From JBNJGB01 sp051747385 (lineage in GTDB: Bacteria; Myxococcota_A; UBA9042; PHBI01; JACKFB01), in assembly GCA_051747385.1 (NCBI GenBank), contig JBNJGB010000010.1, positions 132,156-196,155 of the forward strand: a DNA stretch of 64,000 nt. Direction: 5' to 3'. Positions 53,014-63,000 of the stretch are shown piece by piece. Positions within the stretch are counted from its first letter, which is position 1; the number at the start of each line of letters is the position of its first letter. The notes beneath the pieces are model-generated. The model was not told where the DNA came from and did no database searches. It worked only from the letters and a program-made list of their open reading frames with translations. Both the position numbers and the translations under genes were made by a program.

Positions 53014-55953
53014 ATGATCGATCGTTCGTCCGCAGACCGCGTACGCCGCCGGAACGCGCGCGTCCTGTACGTGGCGTTCATCCTCTCCGGGGCGGCCGGG
53101 CTCGTCTACGAGGTCGTCTGGGCTGCGCTCCTGGGCCAGCTCGTGGGCGGAACGACGGCCACGCACACGGTGGTCCTCGCCGCCTTCATGGGCGGCCTCG
53201 CCCTGGGCAATCGCTTCGGCGGACGGTGGGCGGACGGGCGGACGGCCCCGCTCCGGCTCTACGCCTGGCTGGAGGTCGCCGTCGGCGTGCTCGGGGTGCT
53301 TTCGCCGCGCCTGGCGGACCTGGCGGGGACCGTCTACGTCGCGCTCGCCCCGGTTCCGGAGAGCGGCCTGGCGTTCCTGGACCTTCCGCTCCGGGTGCTC
53401 CTGGCGGCCTGCACGATCCTGCCCGGCGCGTTCTTCATGGGCGGCACGCTGCCCGCGCTGGTCCGCGCGACCACCGACCGCCTCGGCTCGCTCGGCCGCT
53501 CCGTCGGGTGGCTCTACTTCGTCAACAGCGTCGGGGCGACCGCCGGCGCCTTCGCGGCCGGCTTCCTCCTGATCCCGAAGCTGGGCCTCGAGCTGTCGGT
53601 GATCCTCGCCGGCATGGTGAACCTCGGCCTGGCCGTCGTGGCGCTGGCGCTGCTCCGGATCAGCGGCGAGCCGTCGGAGGCCCCGGCGCCCGCCGACCCC
53701 AGCGGGAAGCCGGCCCGGACCTACACGCCGCGCCAGGCGCGCGCGGCCGTCCAGGCGGTGCTGCTGTCCGGCGTGGCGACCATGGTGGTGGAGATCGTCT
53801 GGACGCGCGTGCTCGGCCTCACCATGGGCGGCAGCGCTCACGCGTTTTCCATCATGCTGTCGACGTTCATCGGGGGCATCGCCCTGGGCGGCATCATCGC
53901 CTCGCGCATCGCCGGCGACGATCGGGACGCCTTCCGGCCCCTGCTCTGGGCGGAGGCGATCGCGGCCGGCTCGCTCCTGCTCCTGGCGCCCTGGTACGAC
54001 CGCCTGCCCTTCCTCTTCCACCGGGCGGCCTCCCAGCTCGCCCGGGACGGCGGCGCCTATCCCCTGTACCTGGCCATCAGCACCGGCATCGCGATCCTGG
54101 CCATGATCATCCCCACGGTGGCCATGGGCGCCACGCTGCCCCTCGCGAGCCGCGTGGCCACGGGGAGCCTCGGCGAGGCCGGGCACAAGGTGGGGAGCGT
54201 CTTCTCGGTGAACACCCTGGGCAACGTCGCCGGAGCCGCGATCGGAGGCCTGCTGCTGGTGCCGACCTTGGGCCTGGAGACCAGCCTCCACGTGGGCATC
54301 GGGGTGCTGGTCCTGGCGGCGCTCCGGCTCGTGATCGCGACCGGCGCGCGCCCCGTCGTACGGTGGGCGACCGTGGGCATCGCCGCCGCGGCGGTCGCGG
54401 CCCTCGTCCTCAGCCCGGGCTGGAACCTCCACGTGCTCCACGCGGGCCTGTACCGCGTGCTGGACAAGGACTACGGCAGCGTCGAGGAGTTCGAGGCCAC
54501 CTCCTCCCAGGTGGAGTTCCTCTTCGCCGAGGACGACGCGGAGGCGACGGTGAGCGTCGTGCAGAACGCGGCCGGCCACCGCCTGCTCCGCATCAACGGC
54601 AAGAGCGACGCCTCCAACCACGGGGACGTCCCGACGCAGGTCCTGGTCGGACAGCTCCCGGCGCTCTTCCACCCGGCGCCGAAGCGGGTCCTGGTGGTGG
54701 GCCTCGGGAGCGGCATCACCGTGGGCACCCTGCTCGCCCACGACGCGGTGGAGCGCGTGGACGTGGTGGAGATCTCCCCCGCGGTGGTCCGGGCGTCGCG
54801 CTACTTCGACGAGTGGAGCGGCGCGCCCCTGGACGATCCCCGGGTGCACCTCCACGTCCAGGACGCCCGGAGCTTCCTCAAGGTCTCGCCGCAGGGGCGG
54901 ACGTGGGACGTGGTCGTCTCCGAGCCCTCGAACCCGTGGCAGCCGGGCTCGGCCATGCTCTTCACGCAGGAGTACTACGAGCTGCTGGCCTCGCGCCTGG
55001 CGCCGGGCGGCGTGATGAGCCAGTGGGTGCACACCTACGAGATGAACGACCGGGTGCTGGAGACCATCCTCCTGACCTACGGCTCGGTGTTCGGGGACGC
55101 CCGGGTGTGGAACTCCAAGGGCAACGACATGGTGCTGCTGGCTGCCCCGGACGGCCTCGAGGCGGACTTCGACCGCTTGGAGGACCACCTGGCGCGCCCC
55201 GCCGTGGCCGAGGAGCTGGCGCGCATCACGCCCGACGGGCGAGAGGTGGACATGCTGACGCTCCTGTCCCACGAGGTGATGGGGCCGGGGCGGTTCCGGG
55301 CGCGCTGGGGCCACCCGGAAGGGCGCAACCTCCACACGGATCGCTTCCCGGTGCTGCAGTACCAGGCCCCGCGAGCGTTCTTCGCCGGCGAGCCCGCGGA
55401 GACCTTCAGACACGCCGACCAGCGCCACATGGCCAGGGGCGCCGTCGACCTCCTGGCGTCGCGCTGGCTGGGCGAGCGCCACGTGCTCCGGGAGGACCTG
55501 GTGCGCCTCCACGACTACTTCGACGCCCGGGACCGCTCCCTGGACGAGGCGGTGGAGCGGGCCCTGGCCGCCGAGCTGTGGGAGCGTGCGCCCGACGCGG
55601 CGGACTCCCTGGAGCGGCTGGCCGCGGCCGACGCCCTCGACATCAGCGCCGAGGCGCGCCTCTGGCAGGCGACCCTCGAGGAGGGCGTGCCGGACACGAA
55701 GGAGCGGTGCATGGCGTGGATCGACCACGAGTTCCGGCGCCTGGCCATGTCCGTGTCCATCTACACGCCGGCCCGCTGGGCCCGCTTCGACTCGGCACGG
55801 GACACGTGCCTGGAGCGCTATCCAGACCTCGCCGAGGCCGTGGAGCGCTACGACGTCCGCCTGGAGAAGCACCGCCCCGAGACGATCCCGGAGACCGAGC
55901 ACTCGCCGACCCTGGTCGCTCCCCCCGTGCCCTCCAGGGAGAACGGGGGCTGA
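53014..55953 (+). CDS. Membrane protein fused to a spermidine-synthase-like domain
   Basis: 979 residues. The N-terminal ~480 residues have about 12-14 hydrophobic segments in two similar halves (VAFILSGAAGLVYEVVWAAL; VQAVLLSGVATMVVEIVWTR), an MFS-like fold. The C-terminal half carries a Rossmann methyltransferase domain of the spermidine-synthase type: VLVVGLGSGITVGTLLAHD near residue 560, VDVVEISPAVV, then DVVVSEPSNPWQPGSA near 638. SEPSNPW differs from the Asp-containing polyamine-site motif of true spermidine synthases, so the product may not be spermidine. The last ~200 residues are helical and cytoplasmic. Confidence 0.88.
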   Translation: MIDRSSADRVRRRNARVLYVAFILSGAAGLVYEVVWAALLGQLVGGTTATHTVVLAAFMGGLALGNRFGGRWADGRTAPLRLYAWLEVAVGVLGVLSPRLADLAGTVYVALAPVPESGLAFLDLPLRVLLAACTILPGAFFMGGTLPALVRATTDRLGSLGRSVGWLYFVNSVGATAGAFAAGFLLIPKLGLELSVILAGMVNLGLAVVALALLRISGEPSEAPAPADPSGKPARTYTPRQARAAVQAVLLSGVATMVVEIVWTRVLGLTMGGSAHAFSIMLSTFIGGIALGGIIASRIAGDDRDAFRPLLWAEAIAAGSLLLLAPWYDRLPFLFHRAASQLARDGGAYPLYLAISTGIAILAMIIPTVAMGATLPLASRVATGSLGEAGHKVGSVFSVNTLGNVAGAAIGGLLLVPTLGLETSLHVGIGVLVLAALRLVIATGARPVVRWATVGIAAAAVAALVLSPGWNLHVLHAGLYRVLDKDYGSVEEFEATSSQVEFLFAEDDAEATVSVVQNAAGHRLLRINGKSDASNHGDVPTQVLVGQLPALFHPAPKRVLVVGLGSGITVGTLLAHDAVERVDVVEISPAVVRASRYFDEWSGAPLDDPRVHLHVQDARSFLKVSPQGRTWDVVVSEPSNPWQPGSAMLFTQEYYELLASRLAPGGVMSQWVHTYEMNDRVLETILLTYGSVFGDARVWNSKGNDMVLLAAPDGLEADFDRLEDHLARPAVAEELARITPDGREVDMLTLLSHEVMGPGRFRARWGHPEGRNLHTDRFPVLQYQAPRAFFAGEPAETFRHADQRHMARGAVDLLASRWLGERHVLREDLVRLHDYFDARDRSLDEAVERALAAELWERAPDAADSLERLAAADALDISAEARLWQATLEEGVPDTKERCMAWIDHEFRRLAMSVSIYTPARWARFDSARDTCLERYPDLAEAVERYDVRLEKHRPETIPETEHSPTLVAPPVPSRENGG

Positions 55954-56058
55954 GCGTTTGGGACCTCTCCTTGCCGCCCCCGATCGCCCGCAGTAGCGTG
56001 GATCGCGTGAGAAGCCCGCCCGGCGGCCACCGCGCTGCATGCTGTGGGGATTGATGGC

Positions 56059-57336
56059 GTGAACCTGCTGGTGACGTTGCTCCTCGGGGGGCTGACCCTA
56101 TGGGCCGGCTCCCCGTCCATGGACCTGCTCGGGCCCGTCTACGACGAGGACCTCGTCCCGGACTACACCCTCCCCGACCCGCTGACGATGAGCGACGGCG
56201 AACCGGTGCGCGACGCGGAGACGTGGGCGAACCGGCGACGCGGCGAGGTGCTGCGGCTCTTCCGGGAGCACGTCTACGGAGAGGCACCCCAGCGCCCCGA
56301 GGGCATGCGGTTCGAAGTGATCGAGGAGGACCCCGAGGCGCTGGGCGGCCGAGCGACCAGGAAGCAGGTGACCATCTACTTCGCGGCCCGGGGCGAGCGG
56401 CCGAAGATGGACCTGCTGCTGTACCTGCCCAACGGCGGCCCGCGGCCCGCTCCGACGTTCCTCGGGCTGAACTTCGACGGCAACCACACGGTGGAGGACG
56501 ATCCGGCGATCCACGTCACCACGCAGTGGGTGCGAGACGCCACGAACGCTCACCGCGCGACGGAGGAGAGCCGGGGCGCGAGGACCTCGCGCTGGCCGGT
56601 GGCTCGGATCCTGCGTCGCGGCTACGGCCTCGCGACCGCGTACTACGGGGATCTCGTCCCCGACCACGACGACGGCTTCCGGAACGGGGTGCATCCGCTG
56701 TTCTACGACCCGGACCAGGAGCGCCCCGCGGAGGGCGAGTGGGGCGCCATCGCCGCCTGGGCGTGGGGCCTCAGCCGCGCGATGGACTACCTCCAGCGGG
56801 ATCCGGACGTGGACCATGGGCAGGTGGCGGTGATGGGCCACTCGCGTCTGGGAAAGACGGCGCTGTGGGCCGGGGCGCGGGATCCACGCTTCGCGCTGGT
56901 GGTCTCCAACCAGTCCGGGTGCGGTGGCGCGGCGCTCAGCCGCCGGGCGTTCGGTCAGACGGTCCACCACATCAACGCGAAGAACCCGCACTGGTTCACC
57001 GCGCGCTTCGCGACCTACGGGGACGCCGAGGACGACCTGCCGGTGGACCAGCACATGCTGCTCGCGCTCGTCGCACCGCGGCCCGTGCTGATCAACAGCG
57101 CCGTGGAGGATCGCTGGGCCGACCCCCGCGGCGAGTTCCTGTCCGCCGTCCACGCGGGGCCCGTCTACGAGCTGTTGGGGGCGAAGCCGCTGGCGGCCGA
57201 CTCGATGCCGGAGACCGATCACCTCGTCGGCGGCACGGTCGGCTACCACGTCCGGGCGGGCGGACACGACGTGACGCCGGCGGACTGGGAGGTGTTCCTC
57301 GACTTCGCGGATCACCACCTCCGCCGGCGTCCCTGA
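56059..57336 (+). CDS. CE15-like (glucuronoyl esterase-type) alpha/beta hydrolase
   Basis: 425 residues from GTG with GGGGA about 8 nt upstream; an earlier in-frame GTG at 56044 lacks a ribosome binding site. The N-terminal LLVTLLLGGLTLWAGSP looks like a signal or anchor. The nucleophile is in VAVMGHSRLGKTALWAGARD, close to the GCSRxGK motif of CE15 enzymes; the acid is probably in LINSAVEDRWADPRGE, and a His in RAGGHDVTPADW. SNQSGCGGAALSRR is a CE15 landmark. The family cleaves ester bonds in plant-type polysaccharides. Extracytoplasmic action is likely. Confidence 0.85.
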   Translation: MNLLVTLLLGGLTLWAGSPSMDLLGPVYDEDLVPDYTLPDPLTMSDGEPVRDAETWANRRRGEVLRLFREHVYGEAPQRPEGMRFEVIEEDPEALGGRATRKQVTIYFAARGERPKMDLLLYLPNGGPRPAPTFLGLNFDGNHTVEDDPAIHVTTQWVRDATNAHRATEESRGARTSRWPVARILRRGYGLATAYYGDLVPDHDDGFRNGVHPLFYDPDQERPAEGEWGAIAAWAWGLSRAMDYLQRDPDVDHGQVAVMGHSRLGKTALWAGARDPRFALVVSNQSGCGGAALSRRAFGQTVHHINAKNPHWFTARFATYGDAEDDLPVDQHMLLALVAPRPVLINSAVEDRWADPRGEFLSAVHAGPVYELLGAKPLAADSMPETDHLVGGTVGYHVRAGGHDVTPADWEVFLDFADHHLRRRP

Positions 57337-57338
57337 CC

Positions 57339-57375
57339 GCCGCTCTGCGAGCGGTCCTGTTTGGTGCTCTCGCCC
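57339..57375 (-). repeat. AGAGCACCAAACAGGACCGCT repeat, copy B (inverted), with hairpin
   Basis: The reverse complement reads GAGAGCACCAAACAGGACCG then CTCGCAGAGCGGCGG. On the plus strand CCGCTC-TGC-GAGCGG (57340-57354), followed by TCCTGTTT, is a good terminator for the esterase gene. Confidence 0.7.
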
Positions 57376-57459
57376 GGAATCATCACGAGACGTCGAGCGA
57401 AGCGCGGGGAGGCGCCCGTGGATCCCAAGCTGCAGCCGGCGGATGGTGAGAAGGCCGGG

Positions 57460-58752
57460 CTAGCCTCGAAGCTCGTTCAGGTCGACGTCGAAGCGGTCCA
57501 TCCAGCGGTAGATCTGCTGGCGATGCTTTCCGTAGAACTCCGCCACCCTGCTCACGACGAGGTCGTGGTCCCGCAGCACCCGGATCAGCTCACCGCGGGA
57601 GCGCGGAGGTCCGGGCTGGGAGCGCGGCTGCGGCCGGGGCGCGCCCTCCCGGAGCATCTCGCGGATGCGCTCCGTGGGCCGGATCACCCGGTCCTCCGAT
57701 GCGGCGGCCTCCACGCAGCCCGCCTCCACCACCGCCAGCACCTCGGGCACGTTGCGCGGCCACGGGTGCTCCACGAGCGCCCATACGAGCTCCGGCGACA
57801 GGCTCATGGCCGGCGTACCGTGGGACTCCGAGAAGCGCCGGACGGTGGCCGCCGCCAGGGCGCCGATGTCCATGGGGCGCTCCCGGAGGGGGGGCACGTC
57901 CACCGACCACGCGACGAGCCGGGAGTACAGGTCCTCGCGGAAGCCGTCGTGCTCGCCCGGTCGGAGGCGCTCGCTCGCCGTCGCGACGAGGCGCGGCAGA
58001 TCCCGACTTCCGGCCTCGTAGTGCTGCGCGATCTCGTCGAGGGCCCACGCCAGCCGCACCTGGGCCCGCGCGCTCAGGCGATCCACGTCCACCAGCATCA
58101 CGGTCCCGCCGGCCGCGGCCGTGAGCGCGCCGCCCAGCTGGGGGCCGTCCACGACCGGCCCGGAGCGGGCGCGGCCGAAGAGCTGCTCCTCGACCTCCTC
58201 GGGGGATCCTGCGCCGCACTCCACGGCGACGAGGGAGCCCGACCGCCCGCTCAGGCGATGCACCTCCCGCCCGATGGTCCGCTTGCCCACGCCCGGCTCC
58301 CCGACCACGAGGACCGTCGTGCTCGTCGGCGCGACGACGGTGAGGCCCATCCGCAGGGCCTCGATGGACGGCGAGAAGCCCACGACGAGAGAGCCCGGGA
58401 CGAGATCGGGATCCGGCGCCGCCACGAGATACTGCAGGAAGGTATTGCCCACCTGGACCACGTCCCCCTCCTTCAGGGCGGCGCGGGTGGTCTCGCGGCC
58501 GTTGACCAGCGTGCCGTTGGTGGAGCCCGCGTCCTCGATGACGAAGCCGTCCTCGACCGCGTAGACCGTGGCGTGGTGCCGGGACATCCGCGCGTCGTCC
58601 AGGGGGATCCCGGAGAAGCCCGCGCAGGCCCGACCCAGGCGGGCGACTTCCGTGAGGACCATGCGCTGGCCGATGCGCTCGTGATCGCGGGTGTACAGCA
58701 CCATGAGGAGGTGCCGCGGTGGCTCGTCCCTCGTGCGTTCCACGAGCGCCAT
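57460..58752 (-). CDS. FHA-AAA+ regulator lacking the sigma-54 contact motif
   Basis: 430 residues from ATG; an in-frame GTG at 58788 is possible and neither has a clear ribosome binding site. FHA domain about 15-110 (ARLGRACAGFSGIPLDDARM, SRHHATVY, GSTNGTLVNGR) binds phosphothreonine. The AAA+ core has Walker A VVGEPGVGKRTIGREV, the VECGAGSPEEVEEQLFG segment and Walker B GGTVMLVDVDRLSA, with sensor residues in FREDLYSRL and WPRNVPEVLAV. Between LFG and the Walker B segment, where sigma-54 activators have GAFTGA, it reads ARSGPVVDGPQLGG. The C-terminus holds a Fis-like helix-turn-helix (VAEFYGKHRQQIYRWMDRF). It probably binds DNA but does not drive sigma-54 in the usual way. Confidence 0.83.
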   Translation of the reverse strand: MALVERTRDEPPRHLLMVLYTRDHERIGQRMVLTEVARLGRACAGFSGIPLDDARMSRHHATVYAVEDGFVIEDAGSTNGTLVNGRETTRAALKEGDVVQVGNTFLQYLVAAPDPDLVPGSLVVGFSPSIEALRMGLTVVAPTSTTVLVVGEPGVGKRTIGREVHRLSGRSGSLVAVECGAGSPEEVEEQLFGRARSGPVVDGPQLGGALTAAAGGTVMLVDVDRLSARAQVRLAWALDEIAQHYEAGSRDLPRLVATASERLRPGEHDGFREDLYSRLVAWSVDVPPLRERPMDIGALAAATVRRFSESHGTPAMSLSPELVWALVEHPWPRNVPEVLAVVEAGCVEAAASEDRVIRPTERIREMLREGAPRPQPRSQPGPPRSRGELIRVLRDHDLVVSRVAEFYGKHRQQIYRWMDRFDVDLNELRG

Positions 58753-58831
58753 GCGTTCTGTCGTAGCGTCCCAGGCGGTCACTGTCACACTGTAACAGCA
58801 TCCGCCGCCACGTACAGAGAATGTAGATGGC

Positions 58832-59239
58832 TCAGCGGCCTGCTACGCCTCGGCGCTCCCCCAGCCATGTGACGAAGGCGTCGTCCACCGGCGCCCAGGG
58901 CAGGGAACCGAAGCCAGCCGGACCGACGCTCCGCATCGCGTCATGGTCTACGAGGCTCGGGCGCCCCGCGGCGGGCGTCACCTCCCAGAAGGCCACCTGC
59001 AGCGGGCGCCCCGCCTCGGCCTCACCAGCCCACAGGCGGCGCCCCACCTCCACGTCCAGGCCCAGCTCCTCGCGGATCTCCCGGGCCAGCGCCTCCGGCT
59101 CCGTCTCCCCGGGCTCCACCTTGCCGCCGGGAAACTCCCAGAGGCCACCGTGGTCCTTGTGCGGCGCACGACGGAAGACCAGCACCTCCCCGGGGCGCTC
59201 GCCGGGCATCACGGCGGCGACGACGCGCAGGACCGTCAT
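58832..59239 (-). CDS. NUDIX hydrolase, MutT type
   Basis: 135 residues. The NUDIX box is complete: GGKVEPGETEPEALAREIREE followed by LG, with all catalytic Glu residues. The preceding APHKDHGGLWEFPGGK is typical of 8-oxo-dGTP diphosphatases (MutT), which clean the nucleotide pool. The C-terminal WAPVDDAFVTWL is consistent. The ATG overlaps the stop of the upstream lipoprotein gene (ATGA), so it is part of the GH57 cluster, an unusual setting for a MutT gene. Confidence 0.88.
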   Translation of the reverse strand: MTVLRVVAAVMPGERPGEVLVFRRAPHKDHGGLWEFPGGKVEPGETEPEALAREIREELGLDVEVGRRLWAGEAEAGRPLQVAFWEVTPAAGRPSLVDHDAMRSVGPAGFGSLPWAPVDDAFVTWLGERRGVAGR

Positions 59240-60009
59240 CCGTCGAAGGGGTCCGTGCAGGGCTTCTGCTCGCCGTCGAGCGTCTGGATGGTCGTGCCGA
59301 CCCGGCAGTACACGTCGATGCGATAGGAGTCCTCGGGGGCATTCAACCCGTCGTAGTAGCCGAACGCCATCTTCGTCGGGACGGTGGGATCGATGAGGAA
59401 GTCGGCGGAGTAGACGAGGCCCTCGGTGAAGCCGAAGGCTCCTTCGGGCTCGACGTCGGTCACCACCAGGACGCGGGTCTCCTTCGGATTCTCCGGCTTC
59501 ACTCCGCAGAAGTACCAGCCCTCGATTACGGCGCTGACGGACTGGCCCGTGGCGCTGTCGGTCCCCTCGGAGCGCTGCCGCCACGTGTTCCCGGAGAACG
59601 TGAAGCGCTCCCGATAGTCGGCGGGATCGAGCGGGTCGTCGGGATCCTCCGTGTCTCCCCGGATGTTCCGCCACGACGCCTCGACCACCTCCTGTCCGTA
59701 CGGGCAGCGGTTGCACGTGTAGGTCGTGCCCTGGTGCGTGAAGCCCTGCCACGGGACGGTCGGCCCGCATGTGTCCTCGAACTCGGGCGCGCGGCAGGCG
59801 GCGTTCCGGGTCGCCAGGGCGGGAGCGGGCTCCGACTTGGGGATGCAGCCGTTGACGGTGTCGGGCCCCGTCGACGTGTCCGGGGTGCCGGCGGTGTCGG
59901 TCGTCACGTCGTCTTCAGTGACGAAGGTGGCGCCGCCGTCGTCGCAGGCCGCGAGGCCCGTGAGCGCCAGGGCGGCGAGCAGGGTCGTGATCCGGTGCGT
60001 TCGCATCAT
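59236..60009 (-). CDS. Lipoprotein of unknown function
   Basis: 257 residues; the ATG overlaps the GH57 stop, with GAGGA adjacent, and the next codon is also ATG. The lipobox is GLAAC (Cys22). A Thr/Asp-rich linker follows (about 25-55: TEDDVTTDTAGTPDTSTG). The mature domain has eight cysteines, with NAACRAPEFEDTC, TYTCNRCPYGQE, GWYFCGVKP and the C-terminal DVYCRVGTT and KPCTDP, and is otherwise beta-rich (RERFTFSGNTWRQ). No known family is recognised. Coupling to the GH57 lipoprotein suggests they act together at the same membrane surface. Confidence 0.72.
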   Translation of the reverse strand: MMRTHRITTLLAALALTGLAACDDGGATFVTEDDVTTDTAGTPDTSTGPDTVNGCIPKSEPAPALATRNAACRAPEFEDTCGPTVPWQGFTHQGTTYTCNRCPYGQEVVEASWRNIRGDTEDPDDPLDPADYRERFTFSGNTWRQRSEGTDSATGQSVSAVIEGWYFCGVKPENPKETRVLVVTDVEPEGAFGFTEGLVYSADFLIDPTVPTKMAFGYYDGLNAPEDSYRIDVYCRVGTTIQTLDGEQKPCTDPFDG

Positions 60010-63000
60010 TCCTCGATCTCCGTCACCTCGGTGAGCTTCCCGAGGCTGTTCTCGTTCGGCGGGTCGTCGCCCAGCACGTCCCGTAGGATGACGCGCGTGA
60101 CGGCCGGGTCCTCCGGCACGACGTACTGCCGGTTGGTGTACGGGAACTCCTCCGTGCCGGCCCACTGCCCCTCGAAGGTGCCGGTCCCGACCGTGTACTT
60201 GTACTGGAGGACCTCACCCCGTGGGAAGCCGAACGTCCCGGTCCACACGTTGTCGCCGGCCACCTCGTCGCCGCTCTTGCCGCTGTCGCTGAGGGCCACC
60301 TTGTTGGGCACCCAGTCGCCCAGCTTGTCGTCCTTGCCGACGATGAAGACCACGCCGTCGCCCAGCGGCGGCGGAGGCTCCTTCAGGCCGATGGGCTCCA
60401 CCGGGATCTGCTCGCCGGTGGCGTCGCACTCGAAGGTCACGAAGACCCTGTTGGTGACGTCGTCGAAGACGCGCTTGGCGGAAAACGACGGCGCCGCGTC
60501 CACGTCCTCGTCGCCCTCCGTCGCCACCACGTGGAAGCTCAGGGGATCGTCGACCGGGACGAGGCCCAGGTCGCTCCAGGGGACGCGAAGCTCCACGACC
60601 ATCCCGCCGAACTGCGGCCCGCCGAGGTCCACCCCGTGCCCGGCGACCCCGCTCCAGCCGCCGGAACCGTCGCTGTCCTCGAGACGAGCCTCGGGTGCGT
60701 CGCCGGAGAAGTCCACGCGCACCCGGCGGGCCACGTCCATGCTCGGCGCTTCCTCCCCGGGCGGGGTGTAGGGGTGGGCCGGGTCCTGCTCGGCGGTGCC
60801 CGTCTCCGCGTCGAGGATGTGCTTGTGGTCGACGAGCACGCTCAGGGAGTACGGCGTGCCCAGCTTGGCGTGCAGGTCCTCGTTGGCCTGGACCGCCACG
60901 TAGAAGGCCTCGGGATCCCACCCGTAGTAGACCGTGCCGATGTCGTCCTTGTTGTTGATCGCGGTCGACGAGTCCGAGTCGAAGAAGAACCCGCCCGGCG
61001 GCGTCCACTCCGCCTCGCTGGGGACGAAGGCGCCGTCCACGGTCGGCGCGGGGTCCTCCCCGCCGTAGGGTCCCTCCAGGCCCTTGGGCTTGGCCTGGAT
61101 GAGGGGCGCGAACTCCGGGACGTCCAGGGGCGGCTCGCCCATGAGCGCCAGCGCCTCGTTCATGTGCTCGTAGACGCCCAGGAGCTGGCTCCGGAAGGCG
61201 CGGTCGAAGGGGCTGTCGTCGTTGGACGGCGTCGTCTGGTCTACGCCGTACCACCAGAACCAGTCGGAGCCCTCCGCCGCATACATGAGGTCCCAGGCCT
61301 GGTAGATGGCCCACGGCAGCGCCTCGGACGGGTCGGGGGCGGCGGCCAGCGGGTTCGGGCGCGGCAGCCCCGAGGCGGCCAGGTCCGCGCGGGTCCGGCG
61401 CAGGTACTCCCACGCCTTGTTCTCCTCCACCTCGCCGATCCAGGTGGCGAACGTCCCGCCGATCCAGGAGCCGGCCCACAGGGGCTCCAGCTCCTGCTGC
61501 TCCGCGATCGGGTGCGGGTCGATGGCCCGCTGCGGGTTGCCGTGGATGAACTCGGAGGTCGTCACCGTGACGATCTCGCCCGTGTCGTAGGCCTGGGAGA
61601 GCTTCTGGTACAGGGCGTGGTGGAAGCCCTTGGCGTCGTGCTCCTGCGTGTAGGCCTCCCAGGCGTTCTCGCCGTCGAGCACCACGGTCAGCAGCCGGTC
61701 CTCGCCCCCCAGCCCCGGCGCCAGGTGCGCCAGGTCGTCGATGAAGTCCTGCGCCGCGGCGTCGCCGTCCCAGGTCTTGTACTCGAAGCCCATGCGGTCG
61801 GAGAGGTCCGTGTGGCGGAAGACGATGAGCATCGAGTCGCTCTCGTCGCCGGCGTGACCCGGGGACGTGTCGGCGTCGACCCGGTACGGCCGGAACACGG
61901 GCGCGTCGTCGTCGTTCAGGGAGCGCTTCAGGACCTCGTGGTCCGTGGCGGTCCACTCCAGGCCGGCGTCCACGAGCAGGGGGACGATCTCCTCGGCCAC
62001 CGAGCCCTCGCCGCACCAGATCCCCCGGGGCTTCACGCCGAAGATGTCCTCGTAGAAGCGCACCGCGCGCCACACCTGGGCGGCGGCGTCGCCGGGAAAG
62101 GAGAAGGCGGGCTCCGGCCGCGGATCGAAGGGCTGGGACTGGCCCATCAGGTCGGTGTCGTAGATGAGCGGCAGGATGGGGTGGTACATGGGCGTGGTCG
62201 TCACCTCGACCTGCCCGGCGCCGGTCGCCGCGTCGTAGAACAGCTCCTGGTGGATGGGGATGGTGTTCCGCATCACCTTGTGGTTCTCGATGAGGAGGTC
62301 CACGGCGAGCTGCTCGGAGGGCTCCACGGCGAGGGTGTAGCGGGCCTGCCCGTCGTCCCCCACGGAGCGGTCCAGCCACTCGTGCACGCGCGTCACCGAG
62401 CCGTCGGGCAGCTCCACGGGCCCGTCGAGGAAGTCCGGGTCGAACCAGGCGATCTCGAACCAGATCTTGAGCGCCAGGAAGTCGTCGTGGTCGTACTCGG
62501 TCCGGTTCGCGTCGCGGAGCGCGATGTACTCGGGGAAGTGGCGCATGATGGCGTCCGAGGTGGACACCAGCGTCCAGGGGCCCTTCCAGACCAGGTCCAG
62601 CTCCTCCTCGGTGATGGTCTCCGCCGTGGGCGTGTCCTCCAGGAGGAAGTCCACGAACGGGTCCGTGCGACCGGCCCACGCCTCCAGGAAGCCCTCCACG
62701 TCCATGGTGTTCGCGTGGACGTCGATGAACGGGTCCAGGCGCTCCACGTAGTACTCGATCAGCTGGCGCAGGAGCACGCTGGTCAGGTTCACGTTGAAGT
62801 GGACGTCCGGGTAGCCCTCCAGGATGGACACCATGTCGTAGTAGTCCTTGGTGGCGTGCTTGCGCACCCAGGGACCGGTCAGGGTGTCCGCGTCCGGGTC
62901 CAGGTACAGGGGCTGGTGCTGGTGCCAGACGATGTTCAGGAAGAGCGTCCGGGTCACCTTCGCCTTGTGCTTGCCCAGGGCGATGACGTTGCCGGCCTCG

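Noticed and set aside
57460..58752. Calling the FHA-AAA protein a standard sigma-54 activator
   Set aside because: The GAFTGA loop is absent, so the standard mechanism cannot be supported.
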